Origin: Scenedesmus sp. ARA3
Taxonomy: Eukaryota > Chlorophyta > Chlorophyceae > Sphaeropleales > Scenedesmaceae
Direction: 5' to 3'
Length of the DNA stretch: 35,185 nucleotides
Assembly: GCA_004335835.1 (NCBI GenBank)
Contig: RWJK01001788.1
Location: forward strand, 1 to 35,185
This document shows positions 18,608-29,611 of the stretch, one piece after another (the first letter of the stretch is position 1; every line of letters begins with the position of its first letter). The translations under genes and the position numbers were made by a program. The notes below the pieces were generated by a model. The model did no database searches, had not been told where the DNA came from, and saw nothing but the letters and a program-made list of their open reading frames with translations.

Positions 18608-19317
18608 GGCCCAGGCGTGAGATTGCAGCGGCTGTGGTGTTTAAGCATGACTGGCTGTTGTGCCACAGCACAGTCAGGTGGCAGGTGCAGCTGCTTTCAG
18701 GGGCCCCTACTAGATCTGGCTGTATCAGCTGCGGCCGCTGCAGCACCCAGGCCAGCAGGGCGGCTGCGCTGCGCACCGCCTGGCTGCGCAGTACCGCTCC
18801 CAGCAGCTGCACAGAACACAAGGCGGCGCAAGGCATCACTAAGAGTATAGTTGTCGAGCAGCAGCATCCACATACCGCTGCTCTGCTGCAACGTGCTGCA
18901 TGTCAAGTGCGGCAGCAGCAGCAGCAGCAGTCACCTGATGTGCTAGTTGCAGCGGCTACTCCTGTGCTATGCCAGCACACGTACAACTGCCCAGCTAGTA
19001 GCTGCTAAGGTGTAGCTGTTGTCTGAAGCAATGAGTGAGTTGTTCTGCTCGCACAAGCGGCACCGCTGTCGCCCCACCTGGCAACTGTTTGAGCATTGGC
19101 CCACTTCCGGCAGCGCTACTATCAGCATCTGCAGGGCCACTGCACAGCCATGCAGAATATCCTGCTGCTGTGCTGTCAGCAAAGCAGGTGGCGGCTGCTG
19201 CAGCAGCTGCTGCACGTTGGGCTCACTGACCACGGCGGACAATATGCGCGCAGCATCCTCTGCTTGCTGTTGCTGCTGCTGCTGCTGCTGCTGGAGCGCT
19301 TGTCGTCTCGGGGGCAT
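15073..19317 (-). CDS. MYND-type zinc-finger protein, paralogue A
   Basis: Exons on the minus strand: 19317-19078, 18806-18518, 18180-16822 and 16493-15073; phases 0, 1, 1; total 3309 bases, about 1102 residues including an assembly gap. The start is the ATG at 19317 (MPPRRQAL), shared with paralogue C. A Gln run follows, then a helical, Leu/Ala-rich body with poly-Ser and poly-Gln inserts; the conserved cores are LPPEVLQQAGLQLLQALAAP (exon 3), HPEAFAALIDCFLRTPLTDA and AVVLARSVVQLADAMQAAGP (exon 4). The C-terminal MYND finger (15115-15252) has CNNPYC, CGVC, CRYCSVAC, then H and C in DWRRHKPAC. MYND fingers bind zinc and usually mediate protein-protein contacts; partners are unknown. This is the only paralogue here without a visible frame break. 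Confidence 0.82.
15860..15909. other. Assembly gap of 50 Ns
   Basis: The gap lies in exon 4 of MYND gene A, next to 19 CTG units (15911-15967) that encode poly-Ser on the minus strand. Fifty is likely a placeholder length, so the residue count and frame across it are not secured by sequence. Confidence 0.95.
15911..15967 (+). repeat. CTG microsatellite (poly-Ser on minus strand) beside the gap
   Basis: Nineteen CTG units (AGC serine codons in gene A). The matching place in paralogues B and C has only short Ser runs (six to eight), so the tract has expanded in A. Confidence 0.9.
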
Positions 19318-19345
19318 GGTACTAGACTGCAATGTGGCTTTCAAG
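19318..19345 (-). promoter_or_regulatory. Conserved 5' leader of MYND gene A
   Basis: Read on the minus strand, the bases just before the ATG include TGAAAGCCACAT, CAGT, TAG and ACC-ATG. Almost the same text precedes the ATG of paralogue C (27697-27724) but not that of B. It is either a conserved leader element or simply recent common descent of A and C. Confidence 0.45.
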
Positions 19346-19508
19346 AACCAACGTTTATGTGATTATGATACTGATTGAACGAAAGAGCACAGCACTCCCT
19401 GACACCCAAGCTGTGCTACTGCTGTTGGTGCTGCTGCTGCACGGCCTCAAGAAATGGCCGCATGCTGCTAGATGTTTCGCTGTAAGGGTAAACTTTGAGC
19501 AAATTTTC

Positions 19509-19820
19509 ATGATAAGGGCTGGGGGTTTCTTGAGCCGAGTGCTCGCTTTCGGCGTGTCAGCTGATCTTCACGCGTACCTGTATGTGCTGCTGAAGCTTGA
19601 AGACCAAGCGAAGGAGGTTGTTCAACTGGGTTATTTTCTGAGGGGATTTCGGAGATCTGCACCTTGCTTTGTTACGGACGTGTCACTGGCGCCAAACAAT
19701 ATTTCTGCGTTTGATAGACGCAAACCACCAATGTTGCCACAAGTAGCTGCCAGATTCACAAAGGTCGAGCAAAAGCACCAAAACACGGATTTGACAATGA
19801 AAAGAATCACTGATGCCTGA
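19509..19820 (+). CDS. Possible small ORF, unrecognised
   Basis: ATG at 19509 opens 103 codons without homopolymer runs (MIRAGGFLSRVLAFG at the start, YFLRGFRRSAPCF in the middle). It lies in the spacer between MYND genes A and B, has no recognised domain and no sure promoter, and has no evident counterpart in the matching spacer upstream of gene B. It may be chance. Confidence 0.18.
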   Translation: MIRAGGFLSRVLAFGVSADLHAYLYVLLKLEDQAKEVVQLGYFLRGFRRSAPCFVTDVSLAPNNISAFDRRKPPMLPQVAARFTKVEQKHQNTDLTMKRITDA

Positions 19821-19873
19821 TCCTTGGCAGCACAGCCAGAAGTGCACCGCAGTTCTGGGAGGGAACTCAGAAG

Positions 19874-19922
19874 GACGCCGAAGCATGGATCTTGCAGCTG
19901 CAGGGCGCTGCAGAGCTGCCGC
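19874..19922 (+). pseudogene. Truncated remnant of the F-box-like gene
   Basis: About 48 bases match the start of the F-box-like gene (25383-25432) with two visible mismatches, encoding AEAWILQLQGAAELP against AEAWIAQLQGAAELP. The match stops just before the 3' end of MYND gene B (stop at 19950). It sits about 560 bases upstream of gene A in divergent orientation, exactly as the full gene sits upstream of gene B. Confidence 0.72.
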
Positions 19923-19949
19923 TGAAACTGCTGCCCGCTGCAAGTCTGA

Positions 19950-20410
19950 TCACACGCCGCTGCATGTCTGGCCAGCAGCAGCCATGCGCCTGCAGGCAGC
20001 TTTGTGCCGCCTCCAGTCATCTTTCTGGCACGCCACGCTGCAGTAGCGGCAGCGGCAGCGGGTGCATGACATGCTGGCCGCTGCTACCTCGCTCACACCA
20101 GCAAAGCTCCTGCAGCTGGGGTTGTTGCACACCAATGGCAGCGGCGCCGCTGCCACAAGCGTCCTGCACAGCTCCACAGCATCTGCAAACTGCTGCTGGA
20201 TTGTGGGCACCAGCACAGCAGCGCCGCGCAATACATGCGCATAGCTGTCCCGCACATCCCCCTGCCACCACGCAGGCCATTTGCCACCAAAGCCAGCCAA
20301 AGCTGCTGCCCATTCTGGGCTGCTCTGCTGCAGTTGCAGCAGGTACCTCCATTTCATCTGCTGGAGGCTGCTGCTGCTGCTGCTGGAAGCCTCGGCAGGC
20401 TGGGCTGCTG

Positions 20411-20441
<31 letters not shown>

Positions 20442-21644
20442 CGCTGCTTCTGCCTCTTCACCTGCTGCAATTGCTGCCACCCCCAGCAGCCGCAGGCAGC
20501 ACAGCAGCGGCTGCACACACTGCAGCACAGTCAGCTGCCAGAACTGCCACTGCAGATCCTCCCTGTCTTGTGTTGAACTGACTGATGAAACCTGCGCAAG
20601 CGTTGTGCTGTAATCGTGCCCACCAGCCACCCACATCATCTGATACTGCGGCCGCGCCCGCATAGCCTCAAGCAGCAGCTGCGGCCCTGCTGCCTGCATG
20701 GCATCTGCCAGCTGCACCACGCTGCGCGCAAGCACCACAGCCAGCAGCGCAGCGCTGGCAGCAGCCTGGCTGCTGCTGCTGCTGCTGCTGTCGCTGATGC
20801 CTGCAGCAGCATCCCTGAGCTGAACAGCTAACGGGCGCAGGGTGCTGTCAACAAACAGAGCGAGTGTTGCGGGGTAGCAGGCAGCAGCTAGATGCCGGTA
20901 GTCTGCTTCAGTCGATGCTGGCCCTAGCCGCTGCTGCCGCGCTGCTTGAGGCATGCTGGCCGCTGCTGCTGCAAAGTGCACTGACCGCTTGACCAGGCTG
21001 GTCAAGGCAGATGCAATGCTCGCTGCTGCAGCGGAGCTGCCAAGCGCCTCACCACTGTGCAGCACTGCAGGCAGCGCTGCTGCAACTATGCTTGCTGTCG
21101 ACATCATGGTGAAGGCGTCAGTCAGTGGTGTCCGCAGGAAGCAGTCAATGAGGGCTGTGTAGGCCTCCGGGTGTGCTGCTGCTAGCGCTGGCAACTGACC
21201 TTCGGGCAAACCAGCAGCTGCAGCACAAGAATCACAGTGGAGAACAAACAGCACATTACATGGCATGTGCAAGCAGCAGGCGCTTGGCGGATGCGCTGAG
21301 GCAATTAGCCTTGCAAAACCAGCTCAAAGTGGTGATTCTGCGCCCAACATTGAAGCACAGCATGCATTGCATGTCTACACTGTGCTCTGGCGGCTGACAC
21401 AACTGTGTCAGCAATGCAGCCCATCGCTGCCAAGACCCTCATGCACATACAACAGCAGCAGCAGCAGCAGCAGCAACAACGGCAGCAGCAGCAGCAGCAG
21501 TGAGCACCTGCAACCCTAGACTGCGTAGAAGCCATGCCCGCTCCAGCAGCCCTCAGCACACTGCATCATGCTATGATAGCCTGGCCCAGGCACCACAAAC
21601 AACTGCTGTCTCACCATCATGCAGCTAATCAGCAGAACACAAAA

Positions 21645-21691
<47 letters not shown>

Positions 21692-22413
21692 CACCTGCAT
21701 CTCCAGCCTGCATAGAAGCCAAGCCTGCCCCAGCAGCCCTCAGCGCCAGCAGCTGCTGAGACACGTGATTACCCCAAGCATCAGGCAGCCCTGCAACAGA
21801 ACTTAAGCCAGGATGTGCCAGCTGCAGCTGCTGCAGCGGCGCTGCCAGCGCCTGCAGCAGCTGCAGCCCAGCCTGCTGCAGCACCTCAGGCGGCAGGCAG
21901 CCGCTGCTGCCAGCCTGCAGGACTGCCCGCATCTGCCTGAGCAGTAGCTGCGAGGTATCTAGCATCAACGACTCTCAGCTGCTGTCCAGGTCAAACGGAT
22001 ACTGCTGCTGCCGCCGCCGCTGCTGCCGCTGCCGCTGCTGCTGGCTTGCTACTCGCTGCCGCTGCATCAGCCCAGCAGCCAGCAGCTGCAGCTCCAGCAC
22101 CAGCCGCACAGCAGCAGCAGACAGCGGCGCTTCACCCGTAAGTTGCGAGTTGCCAGCGTGCTGCATATCTAACCAATACCGCAAGCTGCCGATTAGTGGC
22201 AGGAAACAGATCTGTGCCTGATGCAGCACCTGCTGCAGCTGCTCATCCTCACTGCTACCAGCAACAGCAGCACCTGATGCAGGGCTGATGACTGTGCACA
22301 CAGCTGCATCCAGGTAGGCCTGGCCGCCTGGAAGCAGCAGCAGCATGTCAGGATGCTGGTGGAAGGCAGGGATGATCAGCAGGTCTGCACGGTGCTGCTG
22401 CTTGCAGCTGGTA

Positions 22414-22446
<33 letters not shown>

Positions 22447-24240
22447 AGTGCTGCTGCTGCCGGCCCCTGCTGCTGCTTGCGCTGCTGCCGCCTGTGATCC
22501 ATATGCGCTGTATGCAGCATGGACACATGTGCAGCCAGCAGCTGCAGCAGCAGCTCTGCCACTGCTGGGTTAGCCAGCAGCTGCTGAGTAGGCTGTAGCT
22601 GCAGCAGGCTGCTGCTATCTGACTCATGCAGCTCCTGTTGCTTGTCTATCAGCCTCATTAACTCAAAGAGCACCCTCGCAGCACCAAACTGCATTCTCAC
22701 AAACTGCTCATGCGGCCCTTTGCTGCTGCTGTTGGCTGCTGCACTGGTTGCGGCTGCTGTGCTGGGTGCGTCAGGCGGCAGCAGCCTACCAGCCGCTTGC
22801 ATATGCTGCAGCAGCGGCAGGGCTGCCGGCAGTATGGTGCGCAGCATTGCTGGGTTGCTGCTTGCCACACACTGCCACATGTGCAATATTGCATGCACCA
22901 AATCAAGGATGTTCCCAAACACCCTCCAGTCTCTGGCCTGGTGCTGCTGCTGCTGCTGCTGCGGTGTGCCCAGCCCGACTGCTGTCTGCAATAGTGCTGG
23001 CAGTGCAGGCAACAGGCCTGACATGCAGGATAGCAGACCAGCAGCAGCAGCAGCAGCAGCAGCACGCCGAAAAAATCAGTCATACGTTCAACATCGATGA
23101 AGCACAGTCACACTGCACTTGAAGCGAGTAGCCCAATATGGGCAGAGCTCACATCCAAAGCTGCATTACAAGAGTTGCATGATCTCGCACAACAGTTGTA
23201 CAGGCTGCCAGCAGCACAGGCATGATCACATGCAGACGCAGCTTCCAGCACATACATCACTTTGCCTTGTGACCCCAGTAAGCAACACACATCAACATGC
23301 GTGCAGCACAGCGACTGCTAGCTCAGGCCCTCCGCTGAACTGACTGCCACTCACCTGATTGCACCAGCTGCTGCATCATCGCTGCTGCAAGCGTCCCCAC
23401 ACTGCCGCCGCCGCCGCCGCTGCTGCTGCTGCTGCTCAAACCTGAGATCGCAGCAGCTGTAGCAGCCAGGACAAGGAAGCTGCTGCGCCATAGTGTTGTC
23501 AGCTTGCAGCTGCACCTGCGGTCTCGAGCATCCAGCAGCTCCGGCTGTATCAGCTGCGGCCGCTGCAGCACCCAGGCCAGCAGGGCGGCTGCGCTGCGCA
23601 CTGCCTGGCTGCGCAGCACCGCTGCCAACACCTGCAAACAGCAGTAAAAGCAATGCAAGGCTTCCGCATTATCAGTGTGGTTACATGCTCGCCACAGGCT
23701 GTTTTGCGCAAGCCAAGGCCTACGCAGGACCGCTCCCAGCACCTGCAGAGCAGTTCAGGCAATGCAATGCATCAGTAGGATTGCTGCGTAGCTACTAGTT
23801 CAAAGACAATAAGCACAGCAAGGACATGGGTGCCTCTGTCAGAGTCAGAGCCCCTCCCTGCACATGTGCTGCTGCTGGTGCCCCACCTCAACACCACAGT
23901 GCCACATGTGACGCCACAGTGCCACATGTGACGCCACAGTGCCACATGTGACGCCACAGTGCCACATGTGACGCCACAGTGCCACATGTGACGCCTGCAC
24001 CAGCAACTCGTCCTGGGTTTATGCCGGCACACTTGCTACTGCTTCTCTAGCAGCTGCAGGAGATGGGTGTACATGCAGCAGGCTAGGCCCTCTGCAAGTG
24101 TTCAAAATAGTAGCATACTATATGCTGATCTCACACCTACTAGTGCTGCTGCTGATACCCCACCTGGCCACCAACGGCATCAGCAGCTGGCATCGCTGCC
24201 ATGAGGGCTGCCGTGGCTGCTGAGCACTGCTCCAGCGTAG

Positions 24241-24276
<36 letters not shown>

Positions 24277-24502
24277 GTTAGCACCCTACCTGGCCTCCAC
24301 AGACACGCTTGTCAGGAGCTGGCGCCGCTGCTACAGATAGGCGCACATGCAGCATGCGTCCAAACCCTCTGTTCAAGTTCTTACTTCCACACCTACAAGC
24401 GCTGCTACTGATGTCCCACCTGGTTTGCAAAGGTGCGCCCGTCAGCAGCTGGCATGCCTGCCATGAGGCCTGCCATGGCTGCTGAGCATTGCTCCAGCGT
24501 AG

Positions 24503-24562
<60 letters not shown>

Positions 24563-24926
24563 AGCACCCTACCCAGCCTCCACAGACACATTCATCGGGA
24601 GCTGGCACTGTTGCTACAGATAGGCGCACATGCAGCATGTGTCTAAACCCTCTGTTTAAGGTCTCACTTCCACACCTACAAGCGCTGCTGCTGGTGCCCA
24701 CCTGGCCAACAAAGCTACGCCCGTCAGCAGCTGGCATCACTGCCATGAGGGCTGCCAGGGCCGCCGAGCATTGCTCCAGCGTAGCCTGCAGCTTTGATGT
24801 CAGGGCAGCAGGCGGTGGCTGCTGCAGCAGCTGCGCAACGGCAGCACTGTTGACCAGCGTGGTGAGGTTGCGCGCTGCATCCTCTGCTTGCTGCTGCTGC
24901 TGGCGCGTGTGTGGAGTGGGTGGCAT
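19950..24926 (-). CDS. MYND-type zinc-finger protein, paralogue B, with an in-frame stop
   Basis: Exons on the minus strand: 24926-24702, 23631-23355, 23017-21695 and 21217-19950; phases 0, 1, 1; total 3093 bases (1030 residues if the internal stop is ignored). It aligns with A and C along its length: QQPPPAALT in exon 1, RSAAALLAWVLQRPQLIQP in exon 2, NPAMLRTILPAALPLLQ and LLLLPGGQAYLDAA in exon 3, and HPEAYTALIDCFLRTPLTDA in exon 4. The MYND ligands are CNNPSC, CTRC, CRYCSVAC, H and C. A TGA at 21977-21975, in frame between PFDLDSS and ESLMLDTSQLL, cuts exon 3. If real, the product would lack the finger unless the stop is spliced out, so B is either a pseudogene or carries a sequence error. 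Confidence 0.75.
21505..21760 (-). repeat. Two-copy donor-side exon-edge array in MYND gene B intron 3
   Basis: On the minus strand the end of exon 3 (about LRAAGAGLASMQAGDAG, donor at 21694) is repeated downstream around 21510-21555, with LRAAGAGMAS-like text and a GTGCTC donor. A CAG run on the plus strand (CTG on the sense strand) at about 21647-21690 lies between them. Confidence 0.75.
23625..23750 (-). repeat. Two-copy acceptor-side exon-edge array at MYND gene B exon 2
   Basis: On the minus strand the exon 2 start (GTGTTGGCAGCGGTGCTGCG after CAG, starting 23631) is preceded by a diverged copy (GTGCTGGGAGCGGTCCTGCG after CAG) near 23741. The intact copy is the last in transcription order. 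Confidence 0.78.
23901..23995 (+). repeat. 20-bp tandem repeat, 4.75 copies, in MYND gene B intron 1
   Basis: Perfect repeats of GCCACATGTGACGCCACAGT. Each unit contains the palindromic CACATGTG (an E-box-like core). Confidence 0.92.
24155..24800 (-). repeat. Three-copy donor-side exon-edge array at MYND gene B exon 1
   Basis: On the minus strand the end of exon 1 (about LEQCSAALAALMAVMPAADG, then GQ and donor GTGGGC at 24701) is repeated with donor-like edges near 24420 and 24164, about 256-282 bases apart. The spacers share CTACAGATAGGCGCACATGC and CACACCTACAAGCGCTGCT-like blocks, and CTG runs sit at about 24243-24274 and 24504-24560. The intact copy comes first in transcription order. Confidence 0.85.
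24504..24560 (+). repeat. CTG microsatellite, 19 units, in MYND gene B intron 1
   Basis: Uninterrupted CTG run (CAG on the sense strand) at the upstream edge of an intronic exon copy. It was probably expanded from the CTG/GCA-rich text beside that exon edge. Confidence 0.9.
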
Positions 24927-25362
24927 GGTGATGTGCTGACTTGTCCGAACACGCAATCTTATCCGTCAAGCGAAGTATTTGATGCAACGGCGCAGTGCTG
25001 CTTGTCGGTTGGGTGCTGCTACTGCTGTTGGTGCTGCTGCAAGGTGCAGGAACTGAGGGCATGCCAGCTTTTGTTCAAGGTACGGTCTATCAAGCTATAA
25101 GATGAACGTGAGCTGCTAAAACTGCTCTGATGGCGGCATCCCAAAGCATCAGGTCTTACGGTACGAAACTGCATCGACGAGACACACGCTGACAGCATGC
25201 TATCATCTGTCCAACGGCAACCAAGCTGTATCTGAGCTCCGATGTTGTATGTGAGCAATGTTGCTGAGTTGACGCTTTGCAGCACGCCATCACAGACATT
25301 GCTTCGGAAGCCCTAGCCCTAGCTTGAATTACCGCACAGCTGGCAGCAGGTACCACGCAAGG
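24927..25362. promoter_or_regulatory. Shared upstream region of MYND gene B (-) and the F-box-like gene (+)
   Basis: The two start codons are about 440 bases apart in head-to-head orientation, so a bidirectional promoter is possible. A block around 25016-25040 (GCTACTGCTGTTGGTGCTGC) recurs upstream of MYND gene A at about 19421-19440, supporting common descent of the spacer. No clear TATA box was identified. Confidence 0.4.
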
Positions 25363-26115
25363 ATGCGAACTCGACACAGAGCAAACGCCGAAGCATGGAT
25401 CGCGCAGCTGCAGGGCGCTGCAGAGCTGCCGGGCGAGGTGCAGCAGCTGATTTTGCAGCACATCATCGCAGCAGTGTCCGCAGCAGCACCCGTGTCAGAT
25501 GCGAGTGTTCCCGCCACAGGACACGCCTTCGCCCAATTAGACAGCTTAAGGCGAGTGTGCAAGCGCTGGAATGGCTCCATCAACTGCAGCCCTGCTTTCC
25601 TGGAGCTGCTGTGGACTGAGAGGCTGTGCTCCCTGGAGCGCATGGCCTGGACGAAAGCACACGTCAGCAACAAGCGGCTGCCATCGTCTTTCAGCCTACC
25701 ATACTTGCAGAACAGCAGCAGCAGCAGCAGCAGCAGCAAACGTGGTGATAGCAGCAGCAGCAGCAGCAGCAGTGCTGACGTTGCACATGGCATTGTCAGC
25801 GTCCGCTTCAAGGTAGACAAGTCCTACAAGCGTGCGGCTCTCTTTGTAGTCGAACCCAAGCCCAGCAGCTGCTCCCCACAACAGGCAGTTGCACTGCTGC
25901 ACAAGATGTGTGAGCTGGAAGGCAGCAAGATGGCAATGCTGCTGCTGCTACAGTGCCCTGCAGATAGCCCAGGTGATTGGCTACAGCAGGTCAAAGCAGG
26001 CGCAGCAGCAATTACTACACCCACTACAGTGAATGTGTTCGAGCGGCCGAATGGCGCGGTGTTGCTGCATCCCAAGAATGAGCAGCACAAGTGTTATATG
26101 AAACCCAGGGGCTGA
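25363..26115 (+). CDS. F-box-like domain protein, single exon
   Basis: ATG at 25363 (MRTRHRANAEAWIAQL) opens a 250-residue frame ending TGA at 26113. The N-terminal half has the F-box pattern LPGEVQQLILQHI, an insertion of about 25 residues, then LDSLRRVCKRWNGSINCSP and LLWTERL. F-box proteins usually recruit substrates to SCF ubiquitin ligases. Ser runs at about 25711-25735 and 25750-25773 separate this from a C-terminal part (HGIVSVRFKVDKSYKRAALF, HKMCELEGSKMAMLLLLQCP, FERPNGAVLLHPKNEQHKCY) with no recognised fold. An upstream in-frame TTG region is open but has no ATG. TGTAA motifs occur only far downstream (about 26628 and 26709). F-box assignment is moderate; substrate unknown. Confidence 0.62.
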   Translation: MRTRHRANAEAWIAQLQGAAELPGEVQQLILQHIIAAVSAAAPVSDASVPATGHAFAQLDSLRRVCKRWNGSINCSPAFLELLWTERLCSLERMAWTKAHVSNKRLPSSFSLPYLQNSSSSSSSSKRGDSSSSSSSSADVAHGIVSVRFKVDKSYKRAALFVVEPKPSSCSPQQAVALLHKMCELEGSKMAMLLLLQCPADSPGDWLQQVKAGAAAITTPTTVNVFERPNGAVLLHPKNEQHKCYMKPRG

Positions 26116-27724
26116 CTTGAAATGCCGTTCCACATCAAGAATTGAATCCGTGTGCGCTATTGCTGGTGCGGTTTTTGCTGCTGTTGTTAGTGCCGCGCAG
26201 CGCAGCGTGTTACCTGAAGCCTATAGCTAGGGGCTAATGTGGCCTGCTGGTGTGGCTAGCATTTGTCTGCGCTGCTGTTGTTACTGACGTTGATACTGCA
26301 GTGAGTGCTGAATACGCAGCTCAGCTGTTACCTGATGCATTCTGCATCCGGCTGCGCTGTTGATGCTGTCGTTCTTTTTGAACTGCGTTGTGTGATGTGC
26401 CTGTTGCAGCAGTTGATTTCGTTGTGGCCGTTTGCAGTATCCAATCAATTGAGGAGCCCTGTCTGCGAGCCTCTCATTGGCGCCTGATTGGGATTTCAGT
26501 CCATGGTTGGGTGCAGGCTGCTGGGGCGCACGGCGCGTGTACGTATGAAGCGGGCGCCAGGTTTACCACGTGGCGCAGCATGCCGCAGCTAACCTGGCAG
26601 CTACAGTTGTCGGCGCGTGTGAGGGACTGTAAAGATGGACAGTGGAGGACTGTGCTCATGGCTATCACAGGGCAGCTCGCCTTGAAGAGAAATGTCGCCG
26701 TTTGCATGTAAGAGACCGAAAGCTGTTATGTGTTCATCTTTGGTGCCTGGTGCCTGGTGAGTATTTCTTGTGCAGCTGGTAGCAGCGGTTGTTTGGGGCC
26801 GGTGACTGCTTGATTGGTGATCTTGGTAGCGTCATTGCTGGATTTTCCAAAAGGTAGTGTGACGATGCTGATGCGGGGACAGGTAGACAGCCGGTGTGTG
26901 TCTTCATTTTCCATAGCAGCAGCTGCACGAGCTGCAGCAGGATGTGTGTCAGGGGCTGGTCATTGTAGTGCACGGATTTGCGCGGGTGGTGTTGATTGCC
27001 CAACCAACAAACAGAAACGACTGGGTACAATGTACCAACCCTCATGAACGGTAAATCGGCTCGCTGGCTAGTGCCGCGGCGGTTTAGTCCTGATTTGGTA
27101 TAGTATTGTATTGCAATGGAGTGGATCGGATGTTGATGGTGGTAGTTGCTCACAATTGTACTCCTGCAGCGGGCCAAGGTTTGGGCGGCCCTATTGAAGC
27201 AGCGGTGCAATTGAAGCTCTAGTGGCTGCTGTTTTTTGCCATCCCAAAGAAACCCTCTATAGTGGCCTTTCATTAATATGATGTGGGTTGTGGTGCTTTG
27301 TTCGGGTCCCACCGTGCAGCATTGTGAAACTGGCAGCTGTCTATTGCAACATTGGTTGTGGTTTGCGCAATACGCAGTGACACTCATGGCGCCAGCGACA
27401 AGTCCGTAACAAATCAGGTTGCAGCTGTTTAGATATTTCAGAAAGTTCATGAAAGAACAACATGCGTCGCTTGAATTCCAGCAGACATTGGTGAAGAACA
27501 GCTGACACGGCGAAGGGGGTCACTCGGCCAGTACCTGCCCTCCTCGCATGTTTGCTCGATTTTAACTCGATCATAACCATCAAGTTAATCAACCACAGCA
27601 GCACGCCGCCACTTTTTGAGCCTCAGCAGCAGCACCGACAGCAGTAGCAGCCCCCAGGTGACAGCGAGTGTCGAGCTGCCTTCCACGGATATGCTTCCTG
27701 AAAGCCACATCTCAGTAGAGCACC
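26116..27724. other. Intergenic stretch between the F-box-like gene and MYND gene C
   Basis: No supported gene. The longest non-repetitive open frame is on the minus strand (about 27450-26734, 238 codons). It shows no recognisable domain and has a Cys/His/Gln-rich, non-coding-like composition, so it is not called. Related text (GTTACCTGA) occurs near 26208 and 26328. Confidence 0.4.
27697..27724 (+). promoter_or_regulatory. Conserved 5' leader of MYND gene C
   Basis: CCTGAAAGCCACAT, then CAGTAGAGCACC directly before the ATG, nearly matches the leader of paralogue A on the other strand. Confidence 0.45.
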
Positions 27725-27971
27725 ATGCCACCTAACCGACAAGCACTCCAGCAACAGCAGCAGCAGGAGCAGCAGCAAGCAGAGGTTGCAGCACGCAAGC
27801 TCACCACCCTAGTGAAGAGCACCAGTGTTGCAAAGCTGCTGCAGCATCCGCCTCCTGCTGCCCTAACCACGCAGCAGGAGGACATTCCGCAGAGCTGTGC
27901 AGTGGGCATGCAGAGGCTGATAGAGCCGCTACCGGATGTGGGTCAGAGCGCAAACAGTGGCAAGGTGGGGC

Positions 27972-28023
<52 letters not shown>

Positions 28024-29580
28024 CTTGTAAGAGTAGGAACTACTAGGAACTCAGATTAGCTTGCGCACCTCCTGCTGCTGCTGCTGCCGCAGTTGACATG
28101 CAGGGTGATGCAGCTTGCCAGCCGCAAAGTTGATCTGCACGCAGATGCTGCATCAATATGATAGCCTGTCATGCTGCACCTGCATCACTGGCTGTGCCGC
28201 AGCTGCGCCTGCAGTGCAAGTGCTGCTGTCACTCCAGGAAAGACAGCACACAGGAGCAGCTGCCTGGCTGCTGTGCACACACGCCGCTCCTGTCATGCAA
28301 TTCAACGCTGACAACAAACACTACTCTCTTTTTCTCCTTCTGCTCTGCATCCCCCGCATTGCATCACCTCGTTCGCTGTGTGCAGCTGCTGGCAGCGGTG
28401 CTACGCAGCCAGGCAATGCGCAGCGCGGGCAGCCTGCTAGCCTGGACGCTGCAGCAACCGCAGCTGCTCCAGACAGAGCTAGTAGGGGCCCCTGGAAGCA
28501 GCTGCACCTGCCCACTCACAGCGCTGTGGCGCAACAGCCACTGCTGCCTGGCTACGGCAGCAGTTGCCATCTCAGGAGTGAGCAGCAGCAGCAGCAGCAG
28601 TGGCGGCGGCAGCAGCAGCATGGGGTCACTCGCAGCAGAGATGACGCAGCAGCTGCAGCAGTCAGGTGGGTGATACGCGGTTGAAAGCAGGGTTTCAGGT
28701 GGCACTCGCTGCGCACGTTAGTAACACACCTTAGAACATGCATTCACAGTCAAGTGTAAAGGCACACGTCCCCCTGCTCACGCTTGTGTTGGGCGCAGCC
28801 TGTAGCTGGTATGCTATATAAGGCAATTCCATTAATTGCAGTCTTTGCTGGAGCTCTAGGACTTGAGATGTGCTTGCTGCAAACGCAGCTTATCACTTTG
28901 CTCATGTGGTGCTTCTGATGTGCCCTAAATCCTGAGTCTGCTGCCGCTGCCGCTGCCGCTGTGGCTGCTGCTGCTGCTGTGTTGTTGTATGTCAGGTATT
29001 TTGCCTGCGCTGCCATCCATCTTGCAGGCAGCAGCTGAGCAAGCCACAAGCCGGCAACAGCAGCAGCAGCAGCAGCAGGCAGGACACTGGCAGGTCTTTG
29101 TGGATGTACTCGACTTGCTGCATGCCATAATACACATGTGGCGATGCGTAGCACATAGTAGCGCTGCAACGCTGCACACCATGCTACCGGCAGTGCTGCT
29201 GCTGCTGCAGCAGCTGCAGGCGGTTGGTAGGCTGCTGCCCGCTGCTGAACCTGCCAGCACAGCAGCAACTGGAGCCCGAGCAGCACATAACTCTTCATCA
29301 GCCAGCAGCAGCAGCAGCATGTGCACCAAAGGGCCGTATGAGATGTACGTTGAAGTGCAGTATGGAGCGATGTCATGCTGTTTGAGGTTGCAAAGCAGCT
29401 CAACGAGCAGGCGTCTGAAGGTGGCAGCTTGCTGCAGCTGGAACCGGCCCGCGAGCTGCTGGCTGACCCAGCAGTGGCAGAACTGCTTCTGCAGCTGCTG
29501 GCCGCACATGTTGCCGTGCTGCATTCGGCACGTGTTACACACAGGCAGCAGCAGCAGCAGGGGCCAGCAGCAGCATCGCA

Positions 29581-29611
<31 letters not shown>

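Noticed and set aside
26734..27450. 238-codon minus-strand open frame
   Set aside because: No recognised domain, unusual Cys/His/Gln-rich composition, no splice or promoter context; probably a chance frame.
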